Shown here one piece after another: positions 1 through 6,623 of a DNA stretch of 43,140 bases. Below the pieces are notes generated by a model. It did no database searches. It was given only the letters and a program-made list of their open reading frames with translations, and was not told the origin of the DNA. Positions within the stretch are counted from its first letter, which is position 1. The number at the start of each line of letters is the position of its first letter. Source of the DNA: a virus; the IMG/VR virus record IMGVR_UViG_3300044301_005092, positions 1-43,140 of that record, one strand, 5' to 3'. A program made the translations under genes and the position numbers.

Positions 1-31
1 TAAGACGTCTTGCAAAACACTTTTTATACAT
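1..31 (-). CDS. Start of a small or truncated unidentified CDS (partial)
   Basis: An ATG at 31-29 opens a frame (M-Y-K-K-C-F-A-R-R-L) that runs off the left edge. It starts 10 nt after the stop of the MazG-like gene, which is the normal operon spacing here, and is preceded by A/T-rich sequence like other starts in the window. Only ten residues are visible, so no function can be given. Confidence 0.35.
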   Translation of the reverse strand, partial: MYKKCFARRL

Positions 32-40
32 TTATTTTAT

Positions 41-661
41 TTAATCACCAAAAGGTGCGTTATCAAAATCCTCTGCTGTTGAATCTTCTGTTGGTAATTC
101 TTCTTTTTTAAAGAATTGTTTTAAATTAGGTTTAAAATAATTAATTGATTTCATTACTTTTCTATCTCGTGAACGATAAACTACATATCTGTCTCCTATA
201 GCTTCATAATGACACTCTTCTTTTTGTTCATTGCTTCGAACTGTAACAGTATCTATTGCTTCTTGTTCTGTGGCGCATGATTTAGACATATTTGATGCTT
301 GGACTTCTTGGTAAGCATTCCAAATATGACCTTTTAAACCATGAAGCATAGTTCCATTTCCCAAAGAAACATAAGTAATATCACATAAAGCATCTAATAT
401 TTCTACTATATCTCCTTTTTCACAAGCTTCTTTATACTCTTGTAATTCCTCCATAATAAAATCATAAACAAACATCCATTCCTTTTTTTCAGGTATAGTA
501 GGTTTATAATTATTAGGTTTACCCATTGTAGAATTAAATTCTTCTACTTCATTTACAAAAGGTACTGTCCAATATTTAGGACCTAGTGGGTGTTTTTGTT
601 TTATTTCTATTATTTCTAAATCTTCTTGATTTTCTTTAAATTCTGTTTTATTATTTGTCAT
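41..661 (-). CDS. MazG-like all-alpha NTP pyrophosphohydrolase
   Basis: A 206-aa protein with a MazG/PRA-PH type signature: acidic helices E72-L-Q-E75 and E87-I-L-D90 spaced as in the EExxE...ExxD metal site, followed by D-I-T-Y-V. Members of this superfamily hydrolyse (d)NTPs or related nucleotides to monophosphate and pyrophosphate in the cytoplasm; phage copies are thought to tune nucleotide pools. About 110 N-terminal residues carry the family; the C-terminal part (about 120-206) is charged and unassigned. It lies 5 nt downstream of folE in the same operon, so a role in clearing unwanted nucleotides around deazaguanine synthesis is possible but is inference. The exact substrate cannot be read from sequence. 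Confidence 0.75.
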   Translation of the reverse strand: MTNNKTEFKENQEDLEIIEIKQKHPLGPKYWTVPFVNEVEEFNSTMGKPNNYKPTIPEKKEWMFVYDFIMEELQEYKEACEKGDIVEILDALCDITYVSLGNGTMLHGLKGHIWNAYQEVQASNMSKSCATEQEAIDTVTVRSNEQKEECHYEAIGDRYVVYRSRDRKVMKSINYFKPNLKQFFKKEELPTEDSTAEDFDNAPFGD

Positions 662-666
662 AATTT

Positions 667-1356
667 TTAAATTTGATGTCCTCCGTTATTAATTTTTATT
701 GAATCAAAAAACTCTTTTCGAGATAAATTGTCATTTTCTCTAAATACTCCTGATGCTTTAGTTGTGACCATACTAGCTCCACTATGTTTTACTCCTCTAC
801 AACTAACACAATTATGTGTTGCTACTATAGTTACAATAACACCTTTATTACCTTCAGTAATTTTAGATACAGCATTATGGATAGCTGATGTTAATTGTTC
901 TTGTATGGCTCCTCTACGTCCAAATAGTTCTACTATTCTATTTAATTTACTTAATCCAACTACTTGACCTTTTTCTCCTGCTACATAACCAATATGTACT
1001 ACACCTTTAATTGTTTGATGATGGTGTGAACACATTGATGTTAAAGGTATATTTCTTTCTATTACAATACCATCATAACCATCTGATGGAAAAGAAGTAA
1101 TAGGTGACATAGCTGTATATCTACCTGCCCATAAATCATTTACATATGCTTTAGCTACACGTCTTGGGGTATCAGATGAATTAGGATCATTTTTCCAATC
1201 ACATTTTAAAGCGTCTAAAAACTTACCATAAGCTTTTTCAGCTTTATCAATCATTTTATTTTTTTCTTTGTCCGTAAGAGGAAAACCTTCAGCTACACCA
1301 TTAGCAAAACCTACTTTTACAACCTCTAAATCTATATCTTTGTTTTTTTCTTTCAT
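667..1356 (-). CDS. folE: GTP cyclohydrolase I (FolE)
   Basis: A 229-aa enzyme of normal family length that converts GTP to 7,8-dihydroneopterin triphosphate, the first step toward 7-deazaguanines (and folate). Visible signatures are S-M-C-S-H-H-H (zinc Cys and His), G-L-S-K-L-N-R-I-V, Q-E-Q-L-T, and T-H-N-C-V-S-C-R-G-V with the second zinc Cys. The ATG overlaps the stop of the upstream phosphoribosyltransferase by 4 nt, implying coupled translation. Because queD, queE, queC and a dpdA-like gene lie in the same transcription unit, the product most likely feeds 7-deazaguanine synthesis, not folate synthesis. Confidence 0.95.
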   Translation of the reverse strand: MKEKNKDIDLEVVKVGFANGVAEGFPLTDKEKNKMIDKAEKAYGKFLDALKCDWKNDPNSSDTPRRVAKAYVNDLWAGRYTAMSPITSFPSDGYDGIVIERNIPLTSMCSHHHQTIKGVVHIGYVAGEKGQVVGLSKLNRIVELFGRRGAIQEQLTSAIHNAVSKITEGNKGVIVTIVATHNCVSCRGVKHSGASMVTTKASGVFRENDNLSRKEFFDSIKINNGGHQI

Positions 1357-1880
1357 ATTTTATAAATTTCTTCTAAATTTCTATTAAAACCTTTATCATC
1401 ATCCATCCCATATCCTACATACCAATCATCTAAATTTTCCACATCGAATATACGAAGAGTATCAGAAAAATCCACATTTTGTTTATAAATAGCTGTTATA
1501 GTATTTATACTTTTTATATCAGTTTCAGTTCCATCTCTTAGGGGTTGATTTAAATATTCTACTATAGCTTTCATAGTATTTCCTGAGTCTAATATATCAT
1601 CCACTATGTAGATATGTTTTTTATCTGGATTTTCCCATATTCCTTGGCTTACTCCTACTTTTTCAACTTGAAATCTACCTTTATAGGAAGAACAACGAAG
1701 AAAATCTATCTCTATGTCTACTTTTATTTCTTTTAATAAATCACTAAAAAACATAAAACCTCCTCGTAAAACACATATCATTAGTATAGGAGTTGGGTCA
1801 TCTTTATGTTTTTCATTAATTGTATTAGCAATTTTTGTAATACCTTCTTTAATTTGATTTTTTGTTAAAACTATTTCCAT
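1353..1880 (-). CDS. Purine (hypoxanthine/guanine-type) phosphoribosyltransferase
   Basis: A 175-aa type I phosphoribosyltransferase. The PRPP-binding motif is V-D-D-I-L-D-S-G-N-T at residues 93-102, preceded by the V-L-R-G-G-F loop (38-42) that binds pyrophosphate. Near the C-terminus W-Y-V-G-Y-G-M-D-D-D matches the purine-stacking and Asp region of hypoxanthine/guanine enzymes. The family joins a purine base to PRPP to give the nucleoside monophosphate. The gene is translationally coupled to folE and to the SNase gene (1-nt overlap). Salvage of purines released from degraded host DNA is the simple reading; action on a deazapurine base is an untested alternative raised by the operon. Confidence 0.85.
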   Translation of the reverse strand: MEIVLTKNQIKEGITKIANTINEKHKDDPTPILMICVLRGGFMFFSDLLKEIKVDIEIDFLRCSSYKGRFQVEKVGVSQGIWENPDKKHIYIVDDILDSGNTMKAIVEYLNQPLRDGTETDIKSINTITAIYKQNVDFSDTLRIFDVENLDDWYVGYGMDDDKGFNRNLEEIYKI

Positions 1881-2269
1881 TATTTTTTAAAAACTTTTTT
1901 CTTTCCTCCATCATAAGTGTAAGCATGACCTTCGGATATTAATGTTTCATTTATATTATATTGTTTTCCTTCTTTATCAGTAATAAAAATTTCACCTAAA
2001 ACTCTTCCATATTTTCCAACACCATAAGATTTTAATCTAAAATATCCTGATTTAGAACTAATTTCCATTAATAATTCTTTATTTCTAGCTTTAGCTTCAA
2101 GACCTTTTGCTTTTTCTTCAAGATCTCTTGTTCTACTTTCCCAAGTATCAATTCCACTATATCTAATTCGTTTTTTAACCCAGATGTTGAACCCAACATC
2201 AATAAGAGCATCAATAGTATCACCATCAACTACTCTTTCTAGTTTACCTCTGTAAATGTATTTATCCAT
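1880..2269 (-). CDS. Staphylococcal nuclease-like (thermonuclease) nuclease
   Basis: A 129-aa SNase-fold nuclease without signal peptide, so probably intracellular. It begins with the OB-fold motif V-V-D-G-D-T, then R36-Y-S-G-I-D41-T-W-E44 matching catalytic Arg35, Asp40 and Glu43 of micrococcal nuclease, and G-K-Y-G-R89-V matching Arg87. All key catalytic residues are therefore present. The family cleaves DNA and RNA to 3'-phosphate products with calcium. Start and stop overlap neighbours by one base (TAATG), placing it in the same unit as folE and queE. Degradation of host DNA is a plausible role; protection of phage DNA by modified G is inference. Confidence 0.88.
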   Translation of the reverse strand: MDKYIYRGKLERVVDGDTIDALIDVGFNIWVKKRIRYSGIDTWESRTRDLEEKAKGLEAKARNKELLMEISSKSGYFRLKSYGVGKYGRVLGEIFITDKEGKQYNINETLISEGHAYTYDGGKKKVFKK

Positions 2270-2397
2270 TATTTTTCTTTTATTATTTTTCTTAATTTAT
2301 CTATTAATTCTAGAACCTCATCAGGTTCCATAGTTACAGCACAACAAACACTAACATTATCTTCTATTTCTTGTAATATTTCTAATGCTTCATCCAT
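2269..2397 (-). CDS. Small acidic protein of unknown function (42 aa)
   Basis: An open frame of 42 codons (M-D-E-A-L-E-I-L-Q-E ... K-I-I-K-E-K) fills the gap between queE and the SNase gene. Its ATG overlaps the queE stop by one base (TAATG) and its own stop overlaps the SNase start in the same way, which is strong support for translation. It is rich in Glu/Ile/Leu, has a C-C pair at residues 18-19 and is predicted as two short helices. No family recognised. Confidence 0.7.
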   Translation of the reverse strand: MDEALEILQEIEDNVSVCCAVTMEPDEVLELIDKLRKIIKEK

Positions 2398-3203
2398 TAC
2401 ACACCTCTTTCTGTATCGTACGCTATAATGTGATCTCTACCTGTCATATTGTAACCATGTTCTGCTACCATTTCAAATACTTTTGGATACATTTCAGTTA
2501 ATGTTTCTCTAGTATCTCCTGCGGGCATAACATATGTTTTATCTTTAGGAACACCCAATTCAATTCTATATGCTTCAATTTCTTTTAAATTTTCATCTGT
2601 TCCATCCCATACAGGTTTAAAATGGTAATCGTCATGATATTCAATCATTTTTTTAATTGCATCTGTATTTTGTCTTTTCCTATTATGAATTTTAATCATT
2701 CTTTCGTCAACAACTTTTCCAGCAGGTGTAATAGCCCCAATAACAGGCACGGAATTGCTAAACTTAGGACTAATAGAAAGAAGCCCAATGGGAAAATCAG
2801 TTTCAATATAATGAGATCCTTCAGTCTCAATAGTAATAAGTATATTTCTTTCATTTGCAAATATTGTTAATTCATTAACTAAAGCAGGATGCATTGTTGG
2901 TGATCCACCTGTTAACATCATTTCTTTTACATGGGGATTTTCATCATAGATTTTTATAATATCATTAAATGAAAATGTTCCTTTTTCTGGGTGGATACTT
3001 GTATACCAAGAATCACACCAACCTCCTTCTCCAAAGAAACATCTATGTGTACATCCTGTTGTTCTAACAGCAATAGTAGGTCTTCCAAATCTACTGCCTT
3101 CAGATTGTACACATCTATAAACTTCTAATATAGGGAGAATTTTATCGTAGTCTTCTATTCTTTTACGCATATTGTTAATTTTTTTAAGTGGTTTTACAGT
3201 CAC
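2397..3203 (-). CDS. queE: 7-carboxy-7-deazaguanine synthase (QueE, radical SAM)
   Basis: A 268-aa radical SAM enzyme of the QueE type, which converts 6-carboxytetrahydropterin to 7-carboxy-7-deazaguanine with SAM, a 4Fe-4S cluster and magnesium. Visible are Q-S-E-G (33-36), the cysteine cluster C51-x3-C55-x7-C63 followed by D-S-W-Y, and T-G-G-S-P (SAM-binding GGE/GGS region). The spacing before the third Cys differs from the classical CxxxCxxC by a few inserted residues; QueE enzymes are known to vary here. M12 is an alternative start. It overlaps the following 42-aa gene by one base, within the operon that also holds queD, queC, folE and the dpdA-like gene. Confidence 0.88.
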   Translation of the reverse strand: MTVKPLKKINNMRKRIEDYDKILPILEVYRCVQSEGSRFGRPTIAVRTTGCTHRCFFGEGGWCDSWYTSIHPEKGTFSFNDIIKIYDENPHVKEMMLTGGSPTMHPALVNELTIFANERNILITIETEGSHYIETDFPIGLLSISPKFSNSVPVIGAITPAGKVVDERMIKIHNRKRQNTDAIKKMIEYHDDYHFKPVWDGTDENLKEIEAYRIELGVPKDKTYVMPAGDTRETLTEMYPKVFEMVAEHGYNMTGRDHIIAYDTERGV

Positions 3204-3215
3204 TATTTATTATAA

Positions 3216-3449
3216 CTATTTACCTTTTTTGTTTTTACCTCTTTTTTTCTTTTTTATTTCTCTTTGAACTTCAATTTGAGGGTTATCTATTTTATATTGA
3301 ATTCTAGCTCTTTGTTTTTTAGCCCCTATACCTTTACCTAAACGCTTATCTAAATCAGCTATTTGTTGTTCAGGAGTTAGTTGAGCCCAATATTCATTTC
3401 GTGCTATTGCTTCTGTATTTTTATTTTTTGTGTATTTTATATCACTCAT
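3216..3449 (-). CDS. Small basic protein of unknown function
   Basis: A 77-aa protein, strongly basic at its C-terminus (a run of Lys/Arg with Gly and Asn from residue 63 on). The middle (residues 18-45) looks helical and contains L-T-P-E-Q-Q-I. The tail suggests nucleic acid contact but no family is recognised. It sits between queE (12-nt gap) and a gene flanked by an 18-nt inverted repeat. Confidence 0.6.
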   Translation of the reverse strand: MSDIKYTKNKNTEAIARNEYWAQLTPEQQIADLDKRLGKGIGAKKQRARIQYKIDNPQIEVQREIKKKKRGKNKKGK

Positions 3450-3452
3450 ATA

Positions 3453-3470
3453 ATAATTTTTAGACCATTA
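3453..3470. repeat. Left arm of an 18-nt inverted repeat
   Basis: ATAATTTTTAGACCATTA is an exact reverse complement of 3801-3818. The two arms flank the 103-aa gene at 3477-3788 and lie just outside its stop and start. Confidence 0.85.
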
Positions 3471-3476
3471 AGTAAA

Positions 3477-3788
3477 TTATTTATTCTTTTTTATTAATTT
3501 AACTTGTTCATGTATAGCTCTAAATACTTCTTCTTCTTTTTTATTCATTTTACGATGAACTCTATCAAACCTGGTATCTAGATCTCTTAGAACTTTATCT
3601 AATTCAACTTCTTGTTCTCTAACTTGGTGATTTATTTCAGTGTGAATACCACCTATTTCTAAAGATAAAGAACCTACTTTACCTCTCAAATTACGAACAG
3701 TAGAAACTAAATACACAAGTGTACTTAAAGTCCCTACGGATAATATCGTAATCAGCACTGTTTTTAAAATTTCATTTTCCATAAGCAT
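3477..3788 (-). CDS. Membrane-anchored coiled-coil protein of unknown function
   Basis: A 103-aa protein with one N-terminal membrane segment (about residues 8-28, I-L-K-T-V-L-I-T-I-L) followed by a long charged helix with heptad character (about 35-100). This layout fits an inner-membrane anchor with a cytoplasmic coiled coil. M3 is an alternative start. The gene is bracketed by a perfect 18-nt inverted repeat (3453-3470 and 3801-3818), unlike the tight gene junctions on either side, which could mean it is a separately acquired unit or that its transcript ends are regulated. No family recognised. Confidence 0.65.
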   Translation of the reverse strand: MLMENEILKTVLITILSVGTLSTLVYLVSTVRNLRGKVGSLSLEIGGIHTEINHQVREQEVELDKVLRDLDTRFDRVHRKMNKKEEEVFRAIHEQVKLIKKNK

Positions 3789-3800
3789 TTTTTTTATACC

Positions 3801-3818
3801 TAATGGTCTAAAAATTAT
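3801..3818. repeat. Right arm of an 18-nt inverted repeat
   Basis: TAATGGTCTAAAAATTAT, the exact reverse complement of 3453-3470. It lies upstream of the start of the 103-aa gene and downstream of the queD stop. Confidence 0.85.
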
Positions 3819-3829
3819 ATTTTTTCATA

Positions 3830-4321
3830 TTATATTTCTGTATAAATTGATGAATTTCTGTCAGCTTCCCAACATTCTACTTTTACTACCTTTACTCTAC
3901 CGCCACCTGTCAATGCTAGTCGTTTATTGAAATGATCAAAAACTAATTTTGCACAAGCTTCAGCACCCATTTTATCCATTACTCTTAAATGACATATACC
4001 TAATTCTTCCAACATTTGAAATGATTCTAATTGAGGATCATCTTTTTCAATTAATGTGGTATGATCCCACATATAATTCATCCAATCTTTTAATCCATTT
4101 CCTGGTGTTGGTTCTGCATCTGTTGATTTAAATCCACCATAGTCCATTATCCAATTCATTTCATCCAATTGTTTTTCTTCTAATGGTTCTACTGATTCAA
4201 ACCACACTTTAAATTTTAATGCATACCCATGCAATAATTCACAATGAGAATGAGCTGCTTTCCATTGTCTTAATGCTACTGAGTAATTATCAAATAATTT
4301 TGTTGATTGATATTTTGCCAT
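3830..4321 (-). CDS. queD: 6-carboxy-tetrahydropterin synthase-like protein (QueD)
   Basis: A 163-aa member of the 6-pyruvoyl/6-carboxy-tetrahydropterin synthase family, second step of 7-deazaguanine synthesis (dihydroneopterin triphosphate to 6-carboxytetrahydropterin). Seen: A-A-H24-S-H-C27-E-L-L-H31-G-Y33, the M-D-Y-G-G-F-K strand, W-D-H-T-T-L (catalytic Asp-His) and V-E-C-W-E-A with the substrate-binding Glu. The usual H-G-H zinc motif reads H-G-Y here, so one of the three zinc His ligands is replaced by Tyr33; H26 could substitute. It is 6 nt upstream of the thioredoxin junction in the operon. Family membership is firm; activity of this variant is inferred. Confidence 0.87.
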   Translation of the reverse strand: MAKYQSTKLFDNYSVALRQWKAAHSHCELLHGYALKFKVWFESVEPLEEKQLDEMNWIMDYGGFKSTDAEPTPGNGLKDWMNYMWDHTTLIEKDDPQLESFQMLEELGICHLRVMDKMGAEACAKLVFDHFNKRLALTGGGRVKVVKVECWEADRNSSIYTEI

Positions 4322-4327
4322 ATTTAT

Positions 4328-4582
4328 TTATCCTATAAAATTTGTAACAGTATTCATATCGTGTTTACCCACTAACCTATTTAACTCATTTCCATTGTTA
4401 TCTGTTAATACTATAGTAGGAACACTTTTAACATTATATTGCCCAACAAAAGATGTATCATAATCAATATTTATTTTTCTAACAGGGATACCTTTTTGTG
4501 CTGCTACCGAATCAACAATAGGTCCAAATAATTTACAAGGTTCGCACCAGGGTGCACTAAAATATAAAATTCCTTTATTCAT
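4328..4582 (-). CDS. Thioredoxin
   Basis: An 84-aa, slightly short cytoplasmic thioredoxin. The active site is A-P-W-C13-E-P-C16, and the cis-proline loop is S-V-P-T-I-V-L. It would reduce disulfides, and the class Ia ribonucleotide reductase elsewhere in the window (C-terminal CxxC in NrdA) is the obvious client. It sits 6 nt upstream of queD. No signal peptide, in contrast to the second thioredoxin-like protein at 20095-20421, which has one and lacks the cysteines. Confidence 0.9.
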   Translation of the reverse strand: MNKGILYFSAPWCEPCKLFGPIVDSVAAQKGIPVRKINIDYDTSFVGQYNVKSVPTIVLTDNNGNELNRLVGKHDMNTVTNFIG

Positions 4583-4604
4583 AATAATTTTTTTTTTAAT
4601 TTAT

Positions 4605-4847
4605 TTATACTAATTCTTCAATTATACCTACAAGTTCACTTAAAACTAATACAATAGTAGCAGAAATAAGATCTATAGGTATTAAAACATAACCAGCAAT
4701 TCTAATTGTTGATTTTATAAAACTAATAATTCGATGCCATTTTTGATTTGGGGCACCTTCCATTTCACTTTTTACTTCTTCTAGTCTTGCTAGAATTTTA
4801 TTTTGATCTCCAAATCCTTTGGCTTCCATAATTTCTTTACTTGACAT
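4605..4847 (-). CDS. Small membrane-associated protein of unknown function
   Basis: An 80-aa protein: charged helical N-terminal half (residues 1-40), then a hydrophobic stretch of about 30 residues (I-A-G-Y-V-L-I-P-I-D-L-I-S-A-T) that could be one membrane segment or an amphipathic hairpin. Its start lies 2 nt past the queC stop, so it is probably co-translated. No family recognised. Confidence 0.6.
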   Translation of the reverse strand: MSSKEIMEAKGFGDQNKILARLEEVKSEMEGAPNQKWHRIISFIKSTIRIAGYVLIPIDLISATIVLVLSELVGIIEELV

Positions 4848-4849
4848 AT

Positions 4850-5695
4850 TTAATAATTTTTTAATAATTTTTCTACATGATTTTTAGCTACATCCCAACC
4901 ATCTATGTATGTTACAGGATCTTTTCTTCCTAATTTTAAAAATGCTTCTATTCTTTCTACAGAAGATGCTGACTTATAATCAGAGTGTCCTTCTAAATTA
5001 GGTTTATATGATGTGTTAGTTCTTTTATAAACTTCATTAAAATCTACACCTAACTGCTTACAACAATGTTCACCATCTAATAATATATCAAATTTATCTC
5101 CATTTAAATAAGGAGTATAATATGTTACTTTATCAGCATCCCAGTTACCCTCTAAAAATGCTTTATAATCTGCATCTCTAAATTCTTGTCTACAATCAGG
5201 ATAAATTGCATGATCCCCTGCATGAATACCCATTGCAATTTTTACTTCACAATTCATTTCATTTGCAATTGATAAAGCTATAGATTGGACAATAGATGAA
5301 AACATTTTATTTCTATTAGGTACAACAGTATCTTTCATATTTTCTTCTTCATAATGACCTTCAGGAACTTCATCACCTCCATCAACTAAATTAGAACTAA
5401 TCATATCTTTTAATCCTATCATTGTTATACATTGGCGTCTAATTCTACCTTTATATCCATTTTCATTCAAGTATTCTACTAATTCAGCTGCTCTTAATAA
5501 TTCAACATTATGTTTTTGACCATAATCAAAACTTATAGCTGTTACTTGATAACCTTCATTTAATAAACGCAATAATACAGTAGAACTATCCATACCACCT
5601 GATAGGGATATTACTGCTTGTTTATGACCTGATAATCTTGGGTGTTCATTTACATCGTGATTATTTGCTTCTTCAAAATTAAATTTTAATTGCAT
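4850..5695 (-). CDS. queC: QueC-like PP-loop ATPase (preQ0 synthase family) lacking zinc cysteines
   Basis: A 281-aa member of the QueC family, which uses ATP and ammonia to turn 7-carboxy-7-deazaguanine into 7-amido-7-deazaguanine and then preQ0. The PP-loop S-G-G-M-D-S is at residues 32-37, followed by I-S-F-D-Y-G-Q-K-H and, downstream, V-P-N-R-N and M-G-I-H-A-G-D. In ordinary QueC the C-terminal part has four zinc Cys (T-x-S-C-Y ... CGxCxxC). Here the matching stretch (residues 226-252, beginning T-N-T-S-Y-K-P-N) contains no Cys, although the flanking V-E-R-I-E-A-F and K-D-P-V-T-Y are kept. No glutamine amidotransferase domain is fused. The end product may therefore be preQ0 or an intermediate such as the amide. 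Confidence 0.88.
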   Translation of the reverse strand: MQLKFNFEEANNHDVNEHPRLSGHKQAVISLSGGMDSSTVLLRLLNEGYQVTAISFDYGQKHNVELLRAAELVEYLNENGYKGRIRRQCITMIGLKDMISSNLVDGGDEVPEGHYEEENMKDTVVPNRNKMFSSIVQSIALSIANEMNCEVKIAMGIHAGDHAIYPDCRQEFRDADYKAFLEGNWDADKVTYYTPYLNGDKFDILLDGEHCCKQLGVDFNEVYKRTNTSYKPNLEGHSDYKSASSVERIEAFLKLGRKDPVTYIDGWDVAKNHVEKLLKNY

Positions 5696-5704
5696 ATTTT
5701 TTTA

Positions 5705-6493
5705 TTATTTTAAATTATTTATTTTTCTAAACATAGATACATTCCAATCTAATGTATCAGGATGAATATTTTCACCTCCTTCTACATTATCTCTCATATT
5801 TGCTGTTGGTTTTGAAAATAAACCATGTTCATCATACCACACTTTTTCTAAAGCTGCCATAATTGGATTTGATGTGTCTAATGATTCTATACATTTAATC
5901 CCCCTATACCAACTAAATTCTTGGGGAACAGAACATCCTAAAAGATGTACTCTATCGTTTTCTGTTAGAGCTTTTTGATTATATAATGTAGTTATTACAT
6001 ATAATCTACCTAAAGCTTTACCTAAATCTTTATTAGGATGGGGACATATATCATTATAATAAGAAGCTCCATATGAATAAGCTATTTTTTTATAACCTAA
6101 TTTTTTATATTCTTCTGTGCATATAAATGCCTCATTTAATGTTTTTGCTTGTATAACAGCAACTTTTTCTACACCCTCAGGCAATTTTACATTAACCCAT
6201 TCTTTTGCATTATTAATACTACCTTCCATATCTTCCCAAACATCTGGAACTATAAATTCGTTAGGATTTAACATTTGTATCCAATACATTAACCTATCTG
6301 TGTCATAAGCTTTACCTAATTCATGTAATGAGTTGTCCATTATAGTATATCTACTCATAGCATCAGCGGATAAAAAATAATGTTTATAATCTTCATTTTC
6401 ATCTAAAAGATGAGGTAAACAATAATCATAATCATTAAATAATTTACTTTTTTCTAGAAGATTAATTGGAACTTCATGACTTACTTTTATCAT
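5705..6493 (-). CDS. dpdA: DpdA-like 7-deazaguanine DNA transglycosylase
   Basis: With the start at 6493 the protein is 262 aa. It looks like a compact tRNA-guanine transglycosylase paralogue (DpdA type), a TIM barrel that swaps guanine in DNA for a 7-deazaguanine base. Candidate catalytic residues are D53 in I-M-D-N-S, D84 in I-V-P-D-V-W, and D206 in E-S-L-D-T-S-N-P, matching the TGT nucleophile Asp near its C-terminal end; H-L-L-G-C-S-V-P resembles the G-V-G-x-P loop. The TGT zinc-binding CxCxxC domain is absent, as expected for DpdA. A longer frame reaches 6547 but its first 18 codons run through a hairpin. It lies directly upstream of queC, in an operon with queD, queE and folE, which strongly supports the call. 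Confidence 0.78.
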   Translation of the reverse strand: MIKVSHEVPINLLEKSKLFNDYDYCLPHLLDENEDYKHYFLSADAMSRYTIMDNSLHELGKAYDTDRLMYWIQMLNPNEFIVPDVWEDMEGSINNAKEWVNVKLPEGVEKVAVIQAKTLNEAFICTEEYKKLGYKKIAYSYGASYYNDICPHPNKDLGKALGRLYVITTLYNQKALTENDRVHLLGCSVPQEFSWYRGIKCIESLDTSNPIMAALEKVWYDEHGLFSKPTANMRDNVEGGENIHPDTLDWNVSMFRKINNLK

Positions 6494-6623
6494 AACTTTG
6501 TATTTTAAATTTAATATAATAAAAAGCCTGACGGAAGCCAAGCCCACCTAAAAGGACTGTAAAGATGTTTGGGTGCCAAGCATCACCGCAAAATCCTAAA
6601 GCATGTTTCAAAAATTCAATCAT
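6474..6623 (-). CDS. Small conserved-looking phage protein (49 aa)
   Basis: A 49-codon frame starts at 6623, overlapping the stop of the HNH gene by 8 nt (ATGATTGA), and ends 20 nt inside dpdA. The protein reads M-I-E-F-L-K-H-A-L-G-F-C-G-D-A-W-H-P-N-I-F and then a hydrophobic G-G-L-G-F segment that could enter a membrane. From memory, tiny proteins with K-H-A-L-G-x-C-G-x-x-W-H-P are common in marine phages, but none has a known function. Codons 26-35 also spell the terminator-like hairpin at 6524-6545, so the DNA appears to carry two signals. Confidence 0.6.
   Translation of the reverse strand: MIEFLKHALGFCGDAWHPNIFTVLLGGLGFRQAFYYIKFKIQSYDKSKS
6520..6545 (-). terminator. Rho-independent terminator-like hairpin upstream of dpdA
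   Basis: On the minus strand GGGCTTG, GC, loop TTCC, GT, CAGGCTT forms a stem of about 9 pairs (with G-U pairs) followed by five T and A/T-rich DNA. Its core is nearly the same as the hairpin at 42465-42488. It could end or attenuate transcripts coming from the ligase/HNH genes before dpdA. Confidence 0.6.

Noticed and set aside
5705-6547. Longer 280-aa version of the DpdA-like protein starting at 6547
   Set aside because: The first 18 codons run through the terminator hairpin and lack homology-like content; the ATG at 6493 has a typical A-rich leader and fits the family start.
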